A DNA stretch of 64,000 nt, from contig NZ_LR025085.1 in NCBI RefSeq assembly GCF_900560745.1, positions 248,001-312,000 on the forward strand. The letters run 5' to 3'. Each line of letters opens with the position of its first letter. The stretch's first letter is position 1. A model generated the notes under the pieces. That model was not told the DNA's origin. It did not search any database and saw only the letters and a program-made list of their open reading frames with translations. The DNA comes from Buchnera aphidicola (Cinara strobi). Lineage in GTDB: Bacteria; Pseudomonadota; Gammaproteobacteria; Enterobacterales; Enterobacteriaceae. A program made the translations under genes and the position numbers. Below, in pieces: positions 50,725 through 61,167 of this stretch.

Positions 50725-52077
50725 ATGTTTAATAACTTAACAAAAAAAATTTCTGATATTTTTGAAAAAATCTCATATCAGGGATACTTAAAAAAAAAAA
50801 CCATTAAAGAAACTTTAAATCAAGTAAAAATAGCGTTATTAGAAGCAGACGTTTCTTTAATAGTAATTAAAAAATTTCTTAAACAAATTAAAATAAAAAT
50901 TTCTAACAGTCATATCAATAAAAATTTTAGCCCAAGTCAAAATTTAATAAAAATTGTTCTAAAAGAACTAATTAAAATTATGGGGGAAAAACATAATCCC
51001 TTAAATTTATTACCTAATAAATTAACTATCTGTACTATTATAGGTCAGCAAGGAGCTGGGAAAACAACAAGTGTAGGAAAATTAGCTTATCTGTTAGCAG
51101 AAAAATATAAAAAAAAAGTATTAGTTGTTTCTATAGACATCTACCGACCAGCAGCTATTCTTCAATTAAAAAAACTAATTCTACAAACAAAAGCAATATT
51201 TTTTCCATCGCAAGTCACTCAAAAAACTATTAAAATAGCAGAAATGGCTGTTAAAGAAGCAAAAAAAAAGAATTATGATGTATTATTAATTGATACTGCT
51301 GGACGATTGCATACAGATCAATTAAAAATAAAAGAATTAAAAAAAATACAAAATCATATAAAACCAGAAGAAACATTATTTGTTGTAGATTCTATGATTG
51401 GACAGGATGCTGTACATAGCATCAAAAAATTTAATAAAAAATTTAAATTATCAGGAATTATTTTAACTAAACTAGATAGTGATACTAGAGGAGGAGTCGC
51501 TTTATCTATTAGAGAACTTACAAATCAGCCTATCAAATATATAGGAACCGGAGAAAAAATTTATGATTTACAAATTTTTCATCCAAAAAGGATTGCAAAA
51601 AGAATTTTAGGGATGGGGGATGTGCTATCTTTAATAAAAGATATAAAAAATAAAATAAAAGATAAAGAATTATATAAATTAACAAAAACTACTAAAAAAG
51701 GAAATAATTTTAATTTAAATGATTTTTTAACACAAATAAAACAAATAAAAAAAATAGGAAGCATTAATACATTAATTAAAAAATTACCAAAAAATATAAT
51801 CCCCTCTAATCTGATCTTGAATGATATAAACGAAACATCATTTATTAAAATCGAAGCTATGATTAACTCTATGACAGAAAAAGAAAAAAAATTCCCCTCT
51901 ATTATAAAAGCTTCTAGAAAAATAAGAATATCCAATGGTTCAGGGAATACAATACAGGATATAAATAATTACTTAAAAAAATTTGAACAAATGAAACGAA
52001 TTATGAAACAAATTAAAAAAAATAAAAGAAATAAAATATTTGAAAATATTAAAGATTATCTAATAAAATTAAAATAA
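50725..52077 (+). CDS. ffh: Signal recognition particle protein Ffh (SRP54)
   Basis: GTPase that targets nascent inner-membrane proteins with 4.5S RNA. N domain (MFNNLTKKISDIF, with ALLEADVSL), G domain with GQQGAGKTTSVGKLA (near 108-122), DTAGRLHTD and TKLDSDTRGG, and an M domain with GMGDVLSLI and the RNA-binding SGN motif (SNGSGNT near 409). 450 residues (E. coli 453). The ATG at 50725 is preferred over the adjacent in-frame TTG at 50722. The M domain is less Met-rich than in E. coli. Upstream of rpsP as in E. coli. Confidence 0.97.
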   Translation: MFNNLTKKISDIFEKISYQGYLKKKTIKETLNQVKIALLEADVSLIVIKKFLKQIKIKISNSHINKNFSPSQNLIKIVLKELIKIMGEKHNPLNLLPNKLTICTIIGQQGAGKTTSVGKLAYLLAEKYKKKVLVVSIDIYRPAAILQLKKLILQTKAIFFPSQVTQKTIKIAEMAVKEAKKKNYDVLLIDTAGRLHTDQLKIKELKKIQNHIKPEETLFVVDSMIGQDAVHSIKKFNKKFKLSGIILTKLDSDTRGGVALSIRELTNQPIKYIGTGEKIYDLQIFHPKRIAKRILGMGDVLSLIKDIKNKIKDKELYKLTKTTKKGNNFNLNDFLTQIKQIKKIGSINTLIKKLPKNIIPSNLILNDINETSFIKIEAMINSMTEKEKKFPSIIKASRKIRISNGSGNTIQDINNYLKKFEQMKRIMKQIKKNKRNKIFENIKDYLIKLK

Positions 52078-52141
52078 AACATATAAAATATAGATACCAA
52101 ACATATAAATTATTAAAATAATTAAATCAAAAGGAATAACC

Positions 52142-52390
52142 ATGATAAAAATAAAACTAGCTCGACACGGAGTTAAGAAAAAACCATTCTATAAAATAGT
52201 AATATCAGACGTAAGATCCCCCCGTGATGGAAAATTCATTGAGCGCGTTGGATACTTTAATCCTTTTGCTCAAAAAAAGGAAATAAGAGTTCATTTTTAT
52301 GATGATAGAGTGAAATATTGGTTAAAAAGAGGAGCTAAAACATCAAATACAGTAAAAAATTTATTACTTGCATATCAAAAAAAAAAATAA
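52142..52390 (+). CDS. rpsP: 30S ribosomal protein S16
   Basis: Small-subunit assembly protein. 82 residues, as E. coli, beginning MIKIKLARHGVKKKPFYKIV and containing RDGKFIERVGYFNPF. Ribosome-binding site AAGGA (aaaaggaataacc). First gene of the conserved rpsP-rimM-trmD-rplS operon. Confidence 0.98.
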   Translation: MIKIKLARHGVKKKPFYKIVISDVRSPRDGKFIERVGYFNPFAQKKEIRVHFYDDRVKYWLKRGAKTSNTVKNLLLAYQKKK

Positions 52391-52426
52391 TTAATAATCA
52401 AATTACATTATTACTTTATAATCATT

Positions 52427-52921
52427 ATGATTATCATCGGAAAAATTGGTAATCCATATGGAATTTTAGGATGGATTCACGTTATTTCTTTTACTGAATT
52501 AAAAGAAAATATTTTCAAATACTTCCCGTGGAATATAGAAAAAATAAATATAAAAATTAAAAAAAGCGATGTAATAAAATACAAATTACATATAAAAAAT
52601 TTCATTATACAATTTAAAAATATACATACTAGAACACAGGCTTATAAATTTGCAAATAAAAATATTTTCATTAAAAATGACCAATTGCCTCAACTAGGAA
52701 ATAAAAATTATTACTGGAAAGATATTAAAAAATGTACAATATTTAACCTAAAAAAAAAAATAATCGGACCAATTATTAATATTCTTGAAAACCGAGTATA
52801 CAATATTTTAGAGGTTTGGTATAAAGAAAAAAATAAAACTATATATATACCTTTCATACAACCTAATTTTATTAAAAAAATAAATATAAGTAAAAAAATT
52901 ATCATTTCTAAATGGGTTTGA
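52427..52921 (+). CDS. rimM: Ribosome maturation factor RimM
   Basis: Binds S19 and aids 30S head assembly. 164 residues (E. coli 182). The N-terminal RimM motif IIIGKIGNPYGILGWIHVISFTE is clear; the YYWKDI motif (near 101-106) and the PRC-barrel part with IYIPFIQPNFIKKI follow. The middle is strongly eroded, the weakest conservation in this operon, but the frame is intact and the position fixed. Confidence 0.92.
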   Translation: MIIIGKIGNPYGILGWIHVISFTELKENIFKYFPWNIEKINIKIKKSDVIKYKLHIKNFIIQFKNIHTRTQAYKFANKNIFIKNDQLPQLGNKNYYWKDIKKCTIFNLKKKIIGPIINILENRVYNILEVWYKEKNKTIYIPFIQPNFIKKINISKKIIISKWV

Positions 52922-52958
52922 TTTAAAATAAACATACAACTTAAAAGTAAGATTAAAA

Positions 52959-53678
52959 ATGATACAATTTAGTATTATTACTATTTTTCCAAATATGTTT
53001 GACACAATCTTTCAATACGGGATTATAAAAAAAGCTATCCAAAAAAAAATTATTAATATTAATATTTTTAATTTAAGAAAATATAGCACTAATAAAAAAG
53101 GAACGGTAGATGATAAAGTATATGGCGGTGGTTCCGGTATGATAATTATGTTTTTACCACTATTCAAAGCAGTTCAAGCAGCAAAAAAATCACTAAATAA
53201 AAAAAGTAAAGTAATATATTTATCTCCTCAAGGAAAATTATTAAATTATCAACAAATCAAACGATTTATTAAGAAAAAACATTTAATATTTATTTGTGGT
53301 CGATACAAAGGAATCGATGAACGGTTTATAAAGAGCCAGGTTGATGAAGAATGGTCTATTGGTGATTATATACTAACTGGAGGAGAATTACCTGCAATGA
53401 TTTTTATAGATACTATTACACGATCTATTCCAGGTGTTTTAAATAATAAACAATCATTGCATGAAGATTCATTCATAAACGGGTTACTAGATTATCCAAA
53501 TTATACTCGTCCTAAAAAAATAAATAATTTTTCAGTTCCATCAATTCTACTATCAGGGAATCACAAAAAAATTAAACAATGGAGATTAAAACATGCAATA
53601 AAAAATACTCAATTAAAAAAACCAAAAATGCTGATTAATTATAAAAAGTTAAATAAAAAAAATTTTTTTCAAAAATAA
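52959..53678 (+). CDS. trmD: tRNA (guanine(37)-N1)-methyltransferase TrmD
   Basis: Methylates G37 next to the anticodon in tRNAs reading CNN codons, preventing +1 frameshifting. SPOUT-fold enzyme of 239 residues: [13 protein letters not shown] start, [14 protein letters not shown] (near 50-63), knot region [22 protein letters not shown] and [17 protein letters not shown] short downstream stretch keeps LPNYTRP-like [11 protein letters not shown]. The tRNA-Leu genes in this window are likely substrates. Confidence 0.97.
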   Translation: MIQFSIITIFPNMFDTIFQYGIIKKAIQKKIININIFNLRKYSTNKKGTVDDKVYGGGSGMIIMFLPLFKAVQAAKKSLNKKSKVIYLSPQGKLLNYQQIKRFIKKKHLIFICGRYKGIDERFIKSQVDEEWSIGDYILTGGELPAMIFIDTITRSIPGVLNNKQSLHEDSFINGLLDYPNYTRPKKINNFSVPSILLSGNHKKIKQWRLKHAIKNTQLKKPKMLINYKKLNKKNFFQK

Positions 53679-53701
53679 ATACATTAATAGGTATATTGAT
53701 C

Positions 53702-54061
53702 ATGAATAATTATATCCAACTTATTGAAAATGAATATAAAAAAAAAGATATTCCTAACTTTAGATCCGGTGATTCAGTCATTATAAAAATATGGATTTCT
53801 GAAGGTAGTAAAAGAAGAATTCAATCTTTTGAAGGAATAGTTATAGCAAAAAGAAACAGAAATCTAAATTCATCTTTTACTGTTCGAAAAATCTCTAATG
53901 GAGAAGGAATAGAAAGAAAATTCTTAATACATTCTCCAAATATACATGAAATAAAAATTTTAAAAAAAGGATTAGTCCGACGAGCAAAACTATATTATTT
54001 ACGTACGCGTATAGGTAAATCAGCTAGAATTAAGGAAAAATTATTACATTCATCAATATAA
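53702..54061 (+). CDS. rplS: 50S ribosomal protein L19
   Basis: Large-subunit protein at the subunit interface. 119 residues from the ATG at 53702 (MNNYIQLIE); an in-frame TTG six bases upstream is less likely. Signatures: [48 protein letters not shown] and [20 protein letters not shown]. Last gene of the operon, followed by a hairpin. Confidence 0.98.
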   Translation: MNNYIQLIENEYKKKDIPNFRSGDSVIIKIWISEGSKRRIQSFEGIVIAKRNRNLNSSFTVRKISNGEGIERKFLIHSPNIHEIKILKKGLVRRAKLYYLRTRIGKSARIKEKLLHSSI

Positions 54062-54122
54062 TTACATTATACTTAAAAAATATTAAAAATAAAATTTATT
54101 ATTATAATAGTGAGATAAATTA

Positions 54123-54149
54123 TGCAGTCAGAAATCCCAATTGACTGCA
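54123..54149 (+). terminator. Terminator hairpin after rplS
   Basis: TGCAGTCA (54123-54130) and TGACTGCA (54142-54149) pair perfectly with an 11-base loop, between convergent rplS and tldD. The plus strand continues caaaatatttt. It probably ends the rpsP operon and may serve tldD as well. Confidence 0.65.
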
Positions 54150-54168
54150 CAAAATATTTTAAAATATC

Positions 54169-55620
54169 TTAAGATATTCCACCTATTGTTAATTTATTAA
54201 TCTTAATTGTAGGCTGACCAACACTAACAGGAACATTTTGTCCATCTTTTCCACAAATACCTAAACCGCTATCCATACATAAATCATTTCCGACCATAGA
54301 AATAGATTTCATTACATCAATTCCAGATCCTATAAGTGTAGCTCCTTTAATAGGATAGATAATTTTACCATTTTTAATCATATATGCTTCAGAAGTAGAA
54401 AAAACAAAATTTCCTGAAGTAATATCTACCTGACCACCACTAAAATTAACTGCATAAATACCTTCCTCTACACTTAAAATAATATCTTCACGTTTATCTA
54501 TTCCGGGTAGTAAATATGTATTAGTCATACGTGGGATAGGGAGGCATGCGTATGACTCTCTACGTCCATTTCCTGTGCTTTTTTGATGCATTAAATGAGC
54601 ATTTAACTTATCTTGTAAAAAAGACTTTAAAATTCCATTTTTTATTAAAATATTATATTGACTCGATGTTCCTTCATCATCAATATTAATTGATCCTCTA
54701 CAATCAATTAACGTTCCATCATCTACAATAGTACATAGGTTAGAAGCAACTTCTTGACCTATTTTTTTAGAAAAAATAGATGTTTCTTTTCGAATAAAAT
54801 CTCCTTCCAAGCCATGTCCAACAGCTTCATGAAAAACAATTCCTGGCCATCCTGATCCTAAAACTACCGGAAATAAACCAGCCGGGGATAATTTTGCTGA
54901 TAGAGCAACTAAAGCAATACGAACTGCCTCTTTTGCCCAAAAATCTATTAATTTTTCACTATTTATTTTTTTTTTTATAAGATCATCAAATTTAAGCCTA
55001 CCTCCTCCTCCGCTATAACCTTTTTCACGATTACTATTTTGCTCAACAATCACGCAAATAGTAACATTAATCAATGGGCGAATATCTTTTGAAATAAAGT
55101 CATTATCTGTAGAACCAACTACTATCTCTTCATATTCACAGGTAAGTGTTGCGTACACATCAATCACTCGAACATCTTGTTTTCTTGCTATGCAATCAAT
55201 GGTATTTAAAATATAAATTTTTTTTTCAACAGAATATTTTTTTATTGAATTAATATTAGTGTAAAAATATGAATTATTCTTTATAGATAAGTTTTTTTTA
55301 AAAATACGATTTGATTTTGAAGGAAGCATGCTGCATACAGAGTTTGTACAATTAATTAAATTTTCTAATTTAATAGAATTAGTATAAGAAAAACTAGTAG
55401 AAAAATTTTTAACTATTCTAATTCCTACTCCTTCATCAAAAAAATAAGTTCCTTTTTTAATTATTTTATTATCTAAAATCCATACCTCTTGTTGTTTAGA
55501 TTGAAAATAAATATCTCCAAAATCTACTTGACTATCTGACATAATATTTAGTAAAAAAAAAATATCATTTTCATTAAAATCATATTTATTAAATAAAAAA
55601 TTCTTTTTAATATTTTTCAT
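54169..55620 (-). CDS. tldD: Metalloprotease subunit TldD
   Basis: With TldE (PmbA) forms a zinc protease that trims small peptides, known from microcin B17 and CcdA processing; its role in a symbiont is unclear. 483 residues (E. coli 481). The metal motif HEAVGHGLEGD (near 264-274) is intact. GIRIVKNFSTSFSYT near 65-80 and the conserved C-terminus ICGKDGQNVPVSVGQPTIKI are present. No tldE in this window. Confidence 0.95.
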   Translation of the reverse strand: MKNIKKNFLFNKYDFNENDIFFLLNIMSDSQVDFGDIYFQSKQQEVWILDNKIIKKGTYFFDEGVGIRIVKNFSTSFSYTNSIKLENLINCTNSVCSMLPSKSNRIFKKNLSIKNNSYFYTNINSIKKYSVEKKIYILNTIDCIARKQDVRVIDVYATLTCEYEEIVVGSTDNDFISKDIRPLINVTICVIVEQNSNREKGYSGGGGRLKFDDLIKKKINSEKLIDFWAKEAVRIALVALSAKLSPAGLFPVVLGSGWPGIVFHEAVGHGLEGDFIRKETSIFSKKIGQEVASNLCTIVDDGTLIDCRGSINIDDEGTSSQYNILIKNGILKSFLQDKLNAHLMHQKSTGNGRRESYACLPIPRMTNTYLLPGIDKREDIILSVEEGIYAVNFSGGQVDITSGNFVFSTSEAYMIKNGKIIYPIKGATLIGSGIDVMKSISMVGNDLCMDSGLGICGKDGQNVPVSVGQPTIKINKLTIGGIS

Positions 55621-55854
55621 TAAAATTAATCTCTTTAAATCATTAATTAATAAAATATTATTATATAATATAAATATTATGTTTTAAAAAAAATTCTTAA
55701 TTTGAATTTAAACTATCTGTCAAAAGAATACATAATTTTATATATATTTTATTAAAATATTTTTATAAAAACTACATAATTGATTTATTAAATGTTATTA
55801 TACATAAATCTTATTAATTCATTTATAAAAACATATTCATAAAAAGGAAAATAT

Positions 55855-56307
55855 ATGAATCAGAAACTTAAAATCCTTCTAATAAACGGACCTAATCTAA
55901 ATTTATTAGGCGAACGTGAACCTTCAATATATGGAAAAGAAACCTTACAGAAAATCATAAAAATAATAAAAAAAAAAGCTAACCAATTAAATACTAAAAT
56001 ATTTCATTTCCAATCTAACGCAGAACACAAGTTAGTAGAAAAAATACAAGAAAGTAGAAAAGCAGGGATACAATTCATAATAATAAATCCCGGTGCATTT
56101 GCACATACTAGCATATCTATGCGAGATGCATTTTTAGCAGTAAGAATTCCATTTTTTGAAATCCATATCTCCAATATATTTTCTAGAGAAAATTTTAGAT
56201 CACATTCCTGGTTATCCGACATATCAAATGGAATTATATCTGGATTTGGTTCAGATGGATATATTTGGGCATTACGTACAGCAGTTAACATTTTAACAAA
56301 AAAATAA
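55855..56307 (+). CDS. aroQ: 3-dehydroquinate dehydratase, type II
   Basis: Third step of the shikimate pathway, feeding chorismate to PheA and so aromatic amino acids to the host. 150 residues, the standard type II size. LLINGPNLNLLGEREPSIYG with the catalytic Arg/Tyr loop (near 9-28), NPGAFAHTS (near 78-86), FEIHISNIFSRENFRSHS with the catalytic His, and GFGSDGYIWAL. AAAGG precedes the ATG. E. coli itself uses the unrelated type I AroD, whereas Buchnera carries this type II enzyme. Confidence 0.97.
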   Translation: MNQKLKILLINGPNLNLLGEREPSIYGKETLQKIIKIIKKKANQLNTKIFHFQSNAEHKLVEKIQESRKAGIQFIIINPGAFAHTSISMRDAFLAVRIPFFEIHISNIFSRENFRSHSWLSDISNGIISGFGSDGYIWALRTAVNILTKK

Positions 56308-56409
56308 CTGTATATTAAGATAGTAATATTTGCAAAAGTTTATAAATTTTCCTATAAAAATCTTTTAAAAAATAAAATTTATTGCTAGATTAATAAAATT
56401 TATTTTAAT

Positions 56410-56703
56410 TTATTTATTTTTATAATAAATACTTAACTTTTTTCGTAATGTACCTCGACTAATTCCTAAAATTAACGCTGCTTTCGTTTGATTCCCTCTA
56501 GTATATTGCATGATACTATCAAACAACGGTTTCTCTATTTCAGATAAAAACATTTGATATAAATTATTTTCTTTTTTTTTAATAACGATTAAAAAAAAAT
56601 TTTTTAAAGCAATTCTAATATAGTCAGTTAACGGAATATATGAAATTTCTTTATTAATCAAGTTTGATACAATAAATGGACTAGATTTTTTTCTACTTAA
56701 CAT
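56410..56703 (-). CDS. fis: DNA-binding protein Fis
   Basis: Nucleoid protein that bends DNA and, in E. coli, stimulates rRNA promoters. 97 residues (E. coli 98). The C-terminal helix-turn-helix QTKAALILGISRGTLRKKLSIY (last ~25 residues) is nearly invariant; the upstream EIEKPLFDSIMQYTRGN dimer helix is kept. The N-terminal beta-hairpin region is diverged. dusB, the operon partner upstream in E. coli, is absent, so fis now stands alone convergent with aroQ. One of very few DNA-binding regulators in this window. Confidence 0.96.
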   Translation of the reverse strand: MLSRKKSSPFIVSNLINKEISYIPLTDYIRIALKNFFLIVIKKKENNLYQMFLSEIEKPLFDSIMQYTRGNQTKAALILGISRGTLRKKLSIYYKNK

Positions 56704-56856
56704 AAAATTTACTTAATTTTATTAATATAAAAAACGATTAAAATAAAAATACAAAGAATTTTTGTTTGCTTGCAGGAAAATTAATGAAAAAAAATTCATA
56801 AAATTATTATACCAGATAAGTATATATTTTAAAATTTAGACATTCTATTTTTTATT

Positions 56857-57824
56857 TCATGGATTCATGTCTTCTATATATAACGAATTAATTAATATAA
56901 TCATATCTATTGGTGGTGAGACTATCCAAATTCTTTGTATTCGAGTGATAGGATGAGAAAATTTTAACATTCTAGCATGAAGTGCCGGACGAGAAAAATC
57001 TAAAAATATTTTTAATAACTTATTTGAAAAATTAAAAACTTTTGGTTGTATACCTCTAGAATATACACTGTCCCCTAATACAGGATGACAGATAGATGAA
57101 AAATGTACTCTAATCTGATGCATACGACCAGTCTTTGTACGTACCCGAATATATGTGTAGTGATTAAATCTCACTATGATCTTATATTGAGTAATTGCTT
57201 CTTTTCCTCCTGAATTAATAGCCATTTTAGTACGATTAAACATATTTCTTTTAATAGGACTATTAATTTCTCCATTTTCCTCCATACGACCAATCACAAT
57301 TACGTCATATTCTTTTATAACCTGACGTTTTTTAAATAATTTTATACAATATTGATATGAAAAAATAGTCTTGCTAATTAACAATAATCCTGTAGTATTT
57401 TTATCTAATCGATGAACAATTCCGGCTCTTGGAAGCTTCATATTATTTGGGTAATGATAAAGTATAGCGTTAAATAACGTTCCAGAGATATTTCCATATC
57501 CGGGGTGAACTACAAAATTACTAGGTTTATTCACTATCAATATTTCTGAATCCTCAAAAAAAATATCTAATGGTATATTTTCTTTATGAATAGAAATAAA
57601 ATTTAATTGTTTCTTTATAGAAACAGATATTAAATCTTTTAAAAAAATTTTTTTTTTGGAATTTTAATTATAACATTATTAACTGAAACATATCCTAGTA
57701 AAATCATTTTTTTAATATATGAACGAGACACTGTAGAAATAAATTTTGTTAAAATTATGTCTAATCGAGAATTTTTATGAATTAATCTTGAAACTACAAA
57801 ACTCATTTTTTTAAAATAATACAT
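56857..57824 (-). pseudogene. rluD: 23S rRNA pseudouridine synthase RluD, frameshifted at an A10 tract (possibly rescued)
   Basis: Should make pseudouridines 1911/1915/1917 in helix 69. The N-terminal S4 part runs from 57824 in one frame to NNVIIKIPKKK, then a run of ten A (minus strand, 57657-57648) throws it into a stop. The rest, including NIPLDIFFEDSEILIVNKPSNFVVHPG, IVHRLDKNTTG with the catalytic Asp and TGRMHQIRVH, is open without interruption in the frame reached with eleven A. I translated across the junction: the joined product follows E. coli RluD throughout, with no other lesion. Transcriptional slippage could therefore restore a full protein of about 320 residues. Otherwise this is a young pseudogene or a sequencing error. 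Confidence 0.88.
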
Positions 57825-58077
57825 ATTATACTCATTGGATTTAAAAATTTATTTATTCAAAATAAAAAATAATTCATTATAATAAACATTTTATCATTTA
57901 ACTTTTAATAAAATATTTTAACAGAAATATCAAATTTTACATATAAAAAATTAAAATTTAAAAAAAATAATAAAATATTCATTTTATATATATTAATATT
58001 TTTTTATAAAATATATTATAATATTTACATATATCATTATGATATTTTTTAATACTATTTAAGAGTACTTTAAATAT

Positions 58078-60714
58078 ATGAAAACTGATGAAATTCGAAC
58101 TATGTTTTTAAAATTTTTTAAAGAAAAAAAACACCATGTTGTTTCGAGTAGTTCTTTAATTCCTAAAAACGATGATACCTTGTTGTTTACAAATGCTGGT
58201 ATGAATCAATTTAAAGACATATATTTAGGATATAAAAAAATTCGTCCGATATCTTATGCTAGTTCTCAATATTGCATTCGAACAGGTGGAAAACATGACG
58301 ACTTTGAGAAAGTAGGATATGCACCTTATCATCATACATTATTTGAAATGTTAGGAAATTTTAGTTTCGGGGAATATTTTAAAGAAAAAGCTATCCAATA
58401 TGCATGGGAGTTTTTAACTCATAAAAAATGGTTGGGATTATCTAAAGATAAAATTTGGATTACATACTATTACTGTGATCAAGAAACAAAAAATACTTGG
58501 TTAAATATTATTAAAATTCAATCCAATCATTTAATCGAAATACATGATCATGATAATGTTAAGTATAATTCTGATAATTTCTGGAAAATGGGGGATTCAG
58601 GTCCATGTGGACCTTGTACAGAAATTTTTTATGATACAAGAAAAAAAAATAAAAAAAATAAAATAATAAAAAATAATAAAGATTTACAAAAACATTGTAT
58701 AGAAATATGGAATCTAGTATTCATGCAATTTAACCAAACTAAATCTAATAAATTAATTCCATTACCTATCTTATCAGTAGATACAGGAATGGGGTTAGAA
58801 CGTATTTCCATAATTTTACAGAATGTTAGTTCTAGCTATAAAACTGATAACTTTTTAAAATTAATAGCATCTATACAAAAAAAAATAAATATTAAAAAAA
58901 AAAATAATATTGCATTAAGAATTATTGCCGATCATATAAGAACAACTGTATGTTTAATTTCTGAAGGAATATTACCTGGAAATGAAGGAAGAAGTTATGT
59001 ATTAAGGAGAATAATACGACGTGCTCTAAGTCACGGGTATTTTATGGGAATACGCAATCCATTTTTTTATAAATTATCAAAAACTATTATTAATAGTATG
59101 AAAAATATAAATATAGAATTTAATATTTCTCGAAAAATAAATAATATAAAAAATATCTTACTTAATGAAGAAAGACAATTTCATTTTACCATAAAAAATG
59201 GAATGAAGAAATTAAAAAAAATAATCAAAAAAATAAAAAATAATCAATTATGTGAAAAAAAAATTTTTTATTTATACGAAACATTCGGTTTACCCATTGA
59301 AATAACTAAAGATATCTGTAAAGAAAAAAAAATATTCATTGACTCAAATAAATTAAATAAAATTATAAAATCTAATCAAAAGAAACAAAAAATAAAAAAT
59401 AAAAAAAAAGTAAAAAAAAATTCATCTTTAATATTCATAACAAAAAAATCTATTTTTGATGGATATAGAGAATATATCAGAAAATCAAAAGTTGTTCAAA
59501 TAATTCATAATAACTCAAGTCAGTCTAAATTATTAGATAATTCTATAGGGATTATTATCTTAAATATCACACCTTTTTATGGTGAATCTAGTGGTCAAAT
59601 AGGGGATTCAGGGGAAATAAAAAATAAAAACGGAACATTTATTGTTCAAGATACTCAAAAATATAAAGATTATATTGCACATATCGGATTTATGAAAACT
59701 GGGACGATAAATATTAAAGATATTGTAACAGCTAAAATAAATATTAAAAAAAGAAGAATGATACAATCTAATCATACAAGTACACATTTACTACATGCAG
59801 CATTAAAAAAAATCTTTAACTCTAAAATAGTACAAAAAGGATCATTAATAAACGAACATCAATTAAGATTCGATTTTAGTTGTCATCAAGATATCACCGA
59901 AAAAATTATTAATGATTTAGATATTATTATAAATAAAAAAATTCAAAAAAATATTCCAATCAATACAATTACTACATCCTTTCAAAAAGCTAAAAAATAT
60001 AATGCAGAATATTTGTTCTCTAAAAAATATAAAAAAACAGTCCGTTTAATTGAAATTAATAATTTTTCTATTGAATTATGTACAGGAACTCACCATACAG
60101 ATACTGGTCAAATCGGGAGTTTTAAAATTATATCTTGTAAAAATATTGGAAAAAAAATAAAACGAATTATTGCAATAACTGGAATAAAGGTTATAAACTA
60201 TTTATATGATATGATAAAAAAAGAAAAAAAAATCAATCAGCTATTCAAAACAAACAAAGAAAATACTTATCACTCTATCAAAAAACTATTTAAAAAAATT
60301 GAAAAAATAAAAAAAGAAAATGAAGAAATAAAAAAAAAAAATATTCAATATATTGCTAATAATTTATTAAAAACAGCAAAAACTTACAATAAAATACTTC
60401 TAATTATTCAAACAATATCAAATATTAAACATATACACCTTAGAATAATTTCTGATATTATTCAAAAAAAAATAAATTCAGCAATCATAATTCTAATTAA
60501 TACTGATGCTCCAAAAATAACATTTTTAATTAGTGTTAGCCATAATGTTATTAATAACATACATGCGTTAGAAATAGCAAAAATACTCTTTCTGGTCTTA
60601 CCTGGAAAAGGAGGAGGAAAAAAAAATATAGTAGAAGGAAGAATTATTAAAAATAATATTTCAATACAAGAATTAAAAAAAATAAAAGATATAATTTTAA
60701 AAAAAATAAAATAA
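58078..60714 (+). CDS. alaS: Alanyl-tRNA synthetase
   Basis: Charges tRNA-Ala and edits Ser/Gly. 878 residues (E. coli 876). Class II core at the N-terminus: EIRTMFLKFFKEKKHHVVSSSSLIP, FTNAGMNQFKD, TGGKHDDFEKVG and GDSGPCGPCTEIFYD. The editing domain has HTSTHLLHAAL (zinc ligands HxxxH) and the later CTGTHHTDTGQIG cysteine/histidine pair. The C-terminal C-Ala part ends near GKGGGKKNIVEG. The middle is Lys-rich but all catalytic motifs remain. recA/recX upstream in E. coli are not here. Confidence 0.97.
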   Translation: MKTDEIRTMFLKFFKEKKHHVVSSSSLIPKNDDTLLFTNAGMNQFKDIYLGYKKIRPISYASSQYCIRTGGKHDDFEKVGYAPYHHTLFEMLGNFSFGEYFKEKAIQYAWEFLTHKKWLGLSKDKIWITYYYCDQETKNTWLNIIKIQSNHLIEIHDHDNVKYNSDNFWKMGDSGPCGPCTEIFYDTRKKNKKNKIIKNNKDLQKHCIEIWNLVFMQFNQTKSNKLIPLPILSVDTGMGLERISIILQNVSSSYKTDNFLKLIASIQKKINIKKKNNIALRIIADHIRTTVCLISEGILPGNEGRSYVLRRIIRRALSHGYFMGIRNPFFYKLSKTIINSMKNINIEFNISRKINNIKNILLNEERQFHFTIKNGMKKLKKIIKKIKNNQLCEKKIFYLYETFGLPIEITKDICKEKKIFIDSNKLNKIIKSNQKKQKIKNKKKVKKNSSLIFITKKSIFDGYREYIRKSKVVQIIHNNSSQSKLLDNSIGIIILNITPFYGESSGQIGDSGEIKNKNGTFIVQDTQKYKDYIAHIGFMKTGTINIKDIVTAKINIKKRRMIQSNHTSTHLLHAALKKIFNSKIVQKGSLINEHQLRFDFSCHQDITEKIINDLDIIINKKIQKNIPINTITTSFQKAKKYNAEYLFSKKYKKTVRLIEINNFSIELCTGTHHTDTGQIGSFKIISCKNIGKKIKRIIAITGIKVINYLYDMIKKEKKINQLFKTNKENTYHSIKKLFKKIEKIKKENEEIKKKNIQYIANNLLKTAKTYNKILLIIQTISNIKHIHLRIISDIIQKKINSAIIILINTDAPKITFLISVSHNVINNIHALEIAKILFLVLPGKGGGKKNIVEGRIIKNNISIQELKKIKDIILKKIK

Positions 60715-60826
60715 TAAATAATAATAAATTATAAAAACGCAATAAAAATTTATGAATTTTTTATTAAAAAATATTATTATGTAATTAAATTATATTTTTA
60801 AACTTAAAAAAAAAGGAATCACGGGA

Positions 60827-61006
60827 ATGCTTATTTTAACTCGTCGAATTGGCGAAACATTGATAATCGGCGATGAAATAACAGTAACAATATTAGGAAT
60901 TAAAGGAAATCAAATTCGTGTTGGTGTTAATGCACCTAAATCAATATCTGTACACCGAGAAGAAATATATAAAAGAATACAATTAGAAAAAAAAAAAATT
61001 ACATAA
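60827..61006 (+). CDS. csrA: Carbon storage regulator CsrA
   Basis: RNA-binding dimer that controls translation and stability of mRNAs with GGA motifs. Read directly from the sequence: 59 codons starting [16 protein letters not shown] and containing [21 protein letters not shown], almost identical to E. coli CsrA (61 residues), including Leu4, Arg6/Arg7 and Arg44 of the RNA-binding surface. A ribosome-binding site AAGGAATCACGGGA, itself containing GGA, precedes the ATG. Its place between alaS and tRNA-Ser/tRNA-Arg matches E. coli (alaS-csrA-serV-argV). Confidence 0.97.
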   Translation: MLILTRRIGETLIIGDEITVTILGIKGNQIRVGVNAPKSISVHREEIYKRIQLEKKKIT

Positions 61007-61021
61007 AAATATAAAAATAAA

Positions 61022-61053
61022 TACTGTATTTTGTATGTCAACAAAATACAGTA
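61022..61053 (+). terminator. Terminator hairpin after csrA
   Basis: TACTGTATTTTGT (61022-61034) and ACAAAATACAGTA (61041-61053) are a perfect 13-base inverted repeat around a 6-base loop, 16 bases after the csrA stop. It is followed by a mixed A/T stretch rather than a pure U tract. Confidence 0.65.
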
Positions 61054-61096
61054 ACGTTTACTAAAAATTTTAATTATTTAATTTTTAAAATTTTAT

Positions 61097-61124
61097 TTGA
61101 CTTATTGCATAAAATCTATAATAT
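61097..61124 (+). promoter_or_regulatory. Possible promoter for tRNA-Ser / tRNA-Arg
   Basis: TTGACT (61097-61102) and TAATAT (61119-61124) with 16-base spacing, ending 43 bases before tRNA-Ser. Alternative -10 strings (TATAAT at 61117 and 61122) overlap with non-ideal spacing. Chance matches are common at this base composition. Confidence 0.4.
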
Positions 61125-61167
61125 AATTATATTAAGTAATTTGAAAAAATATTAAAAATATTCAATA

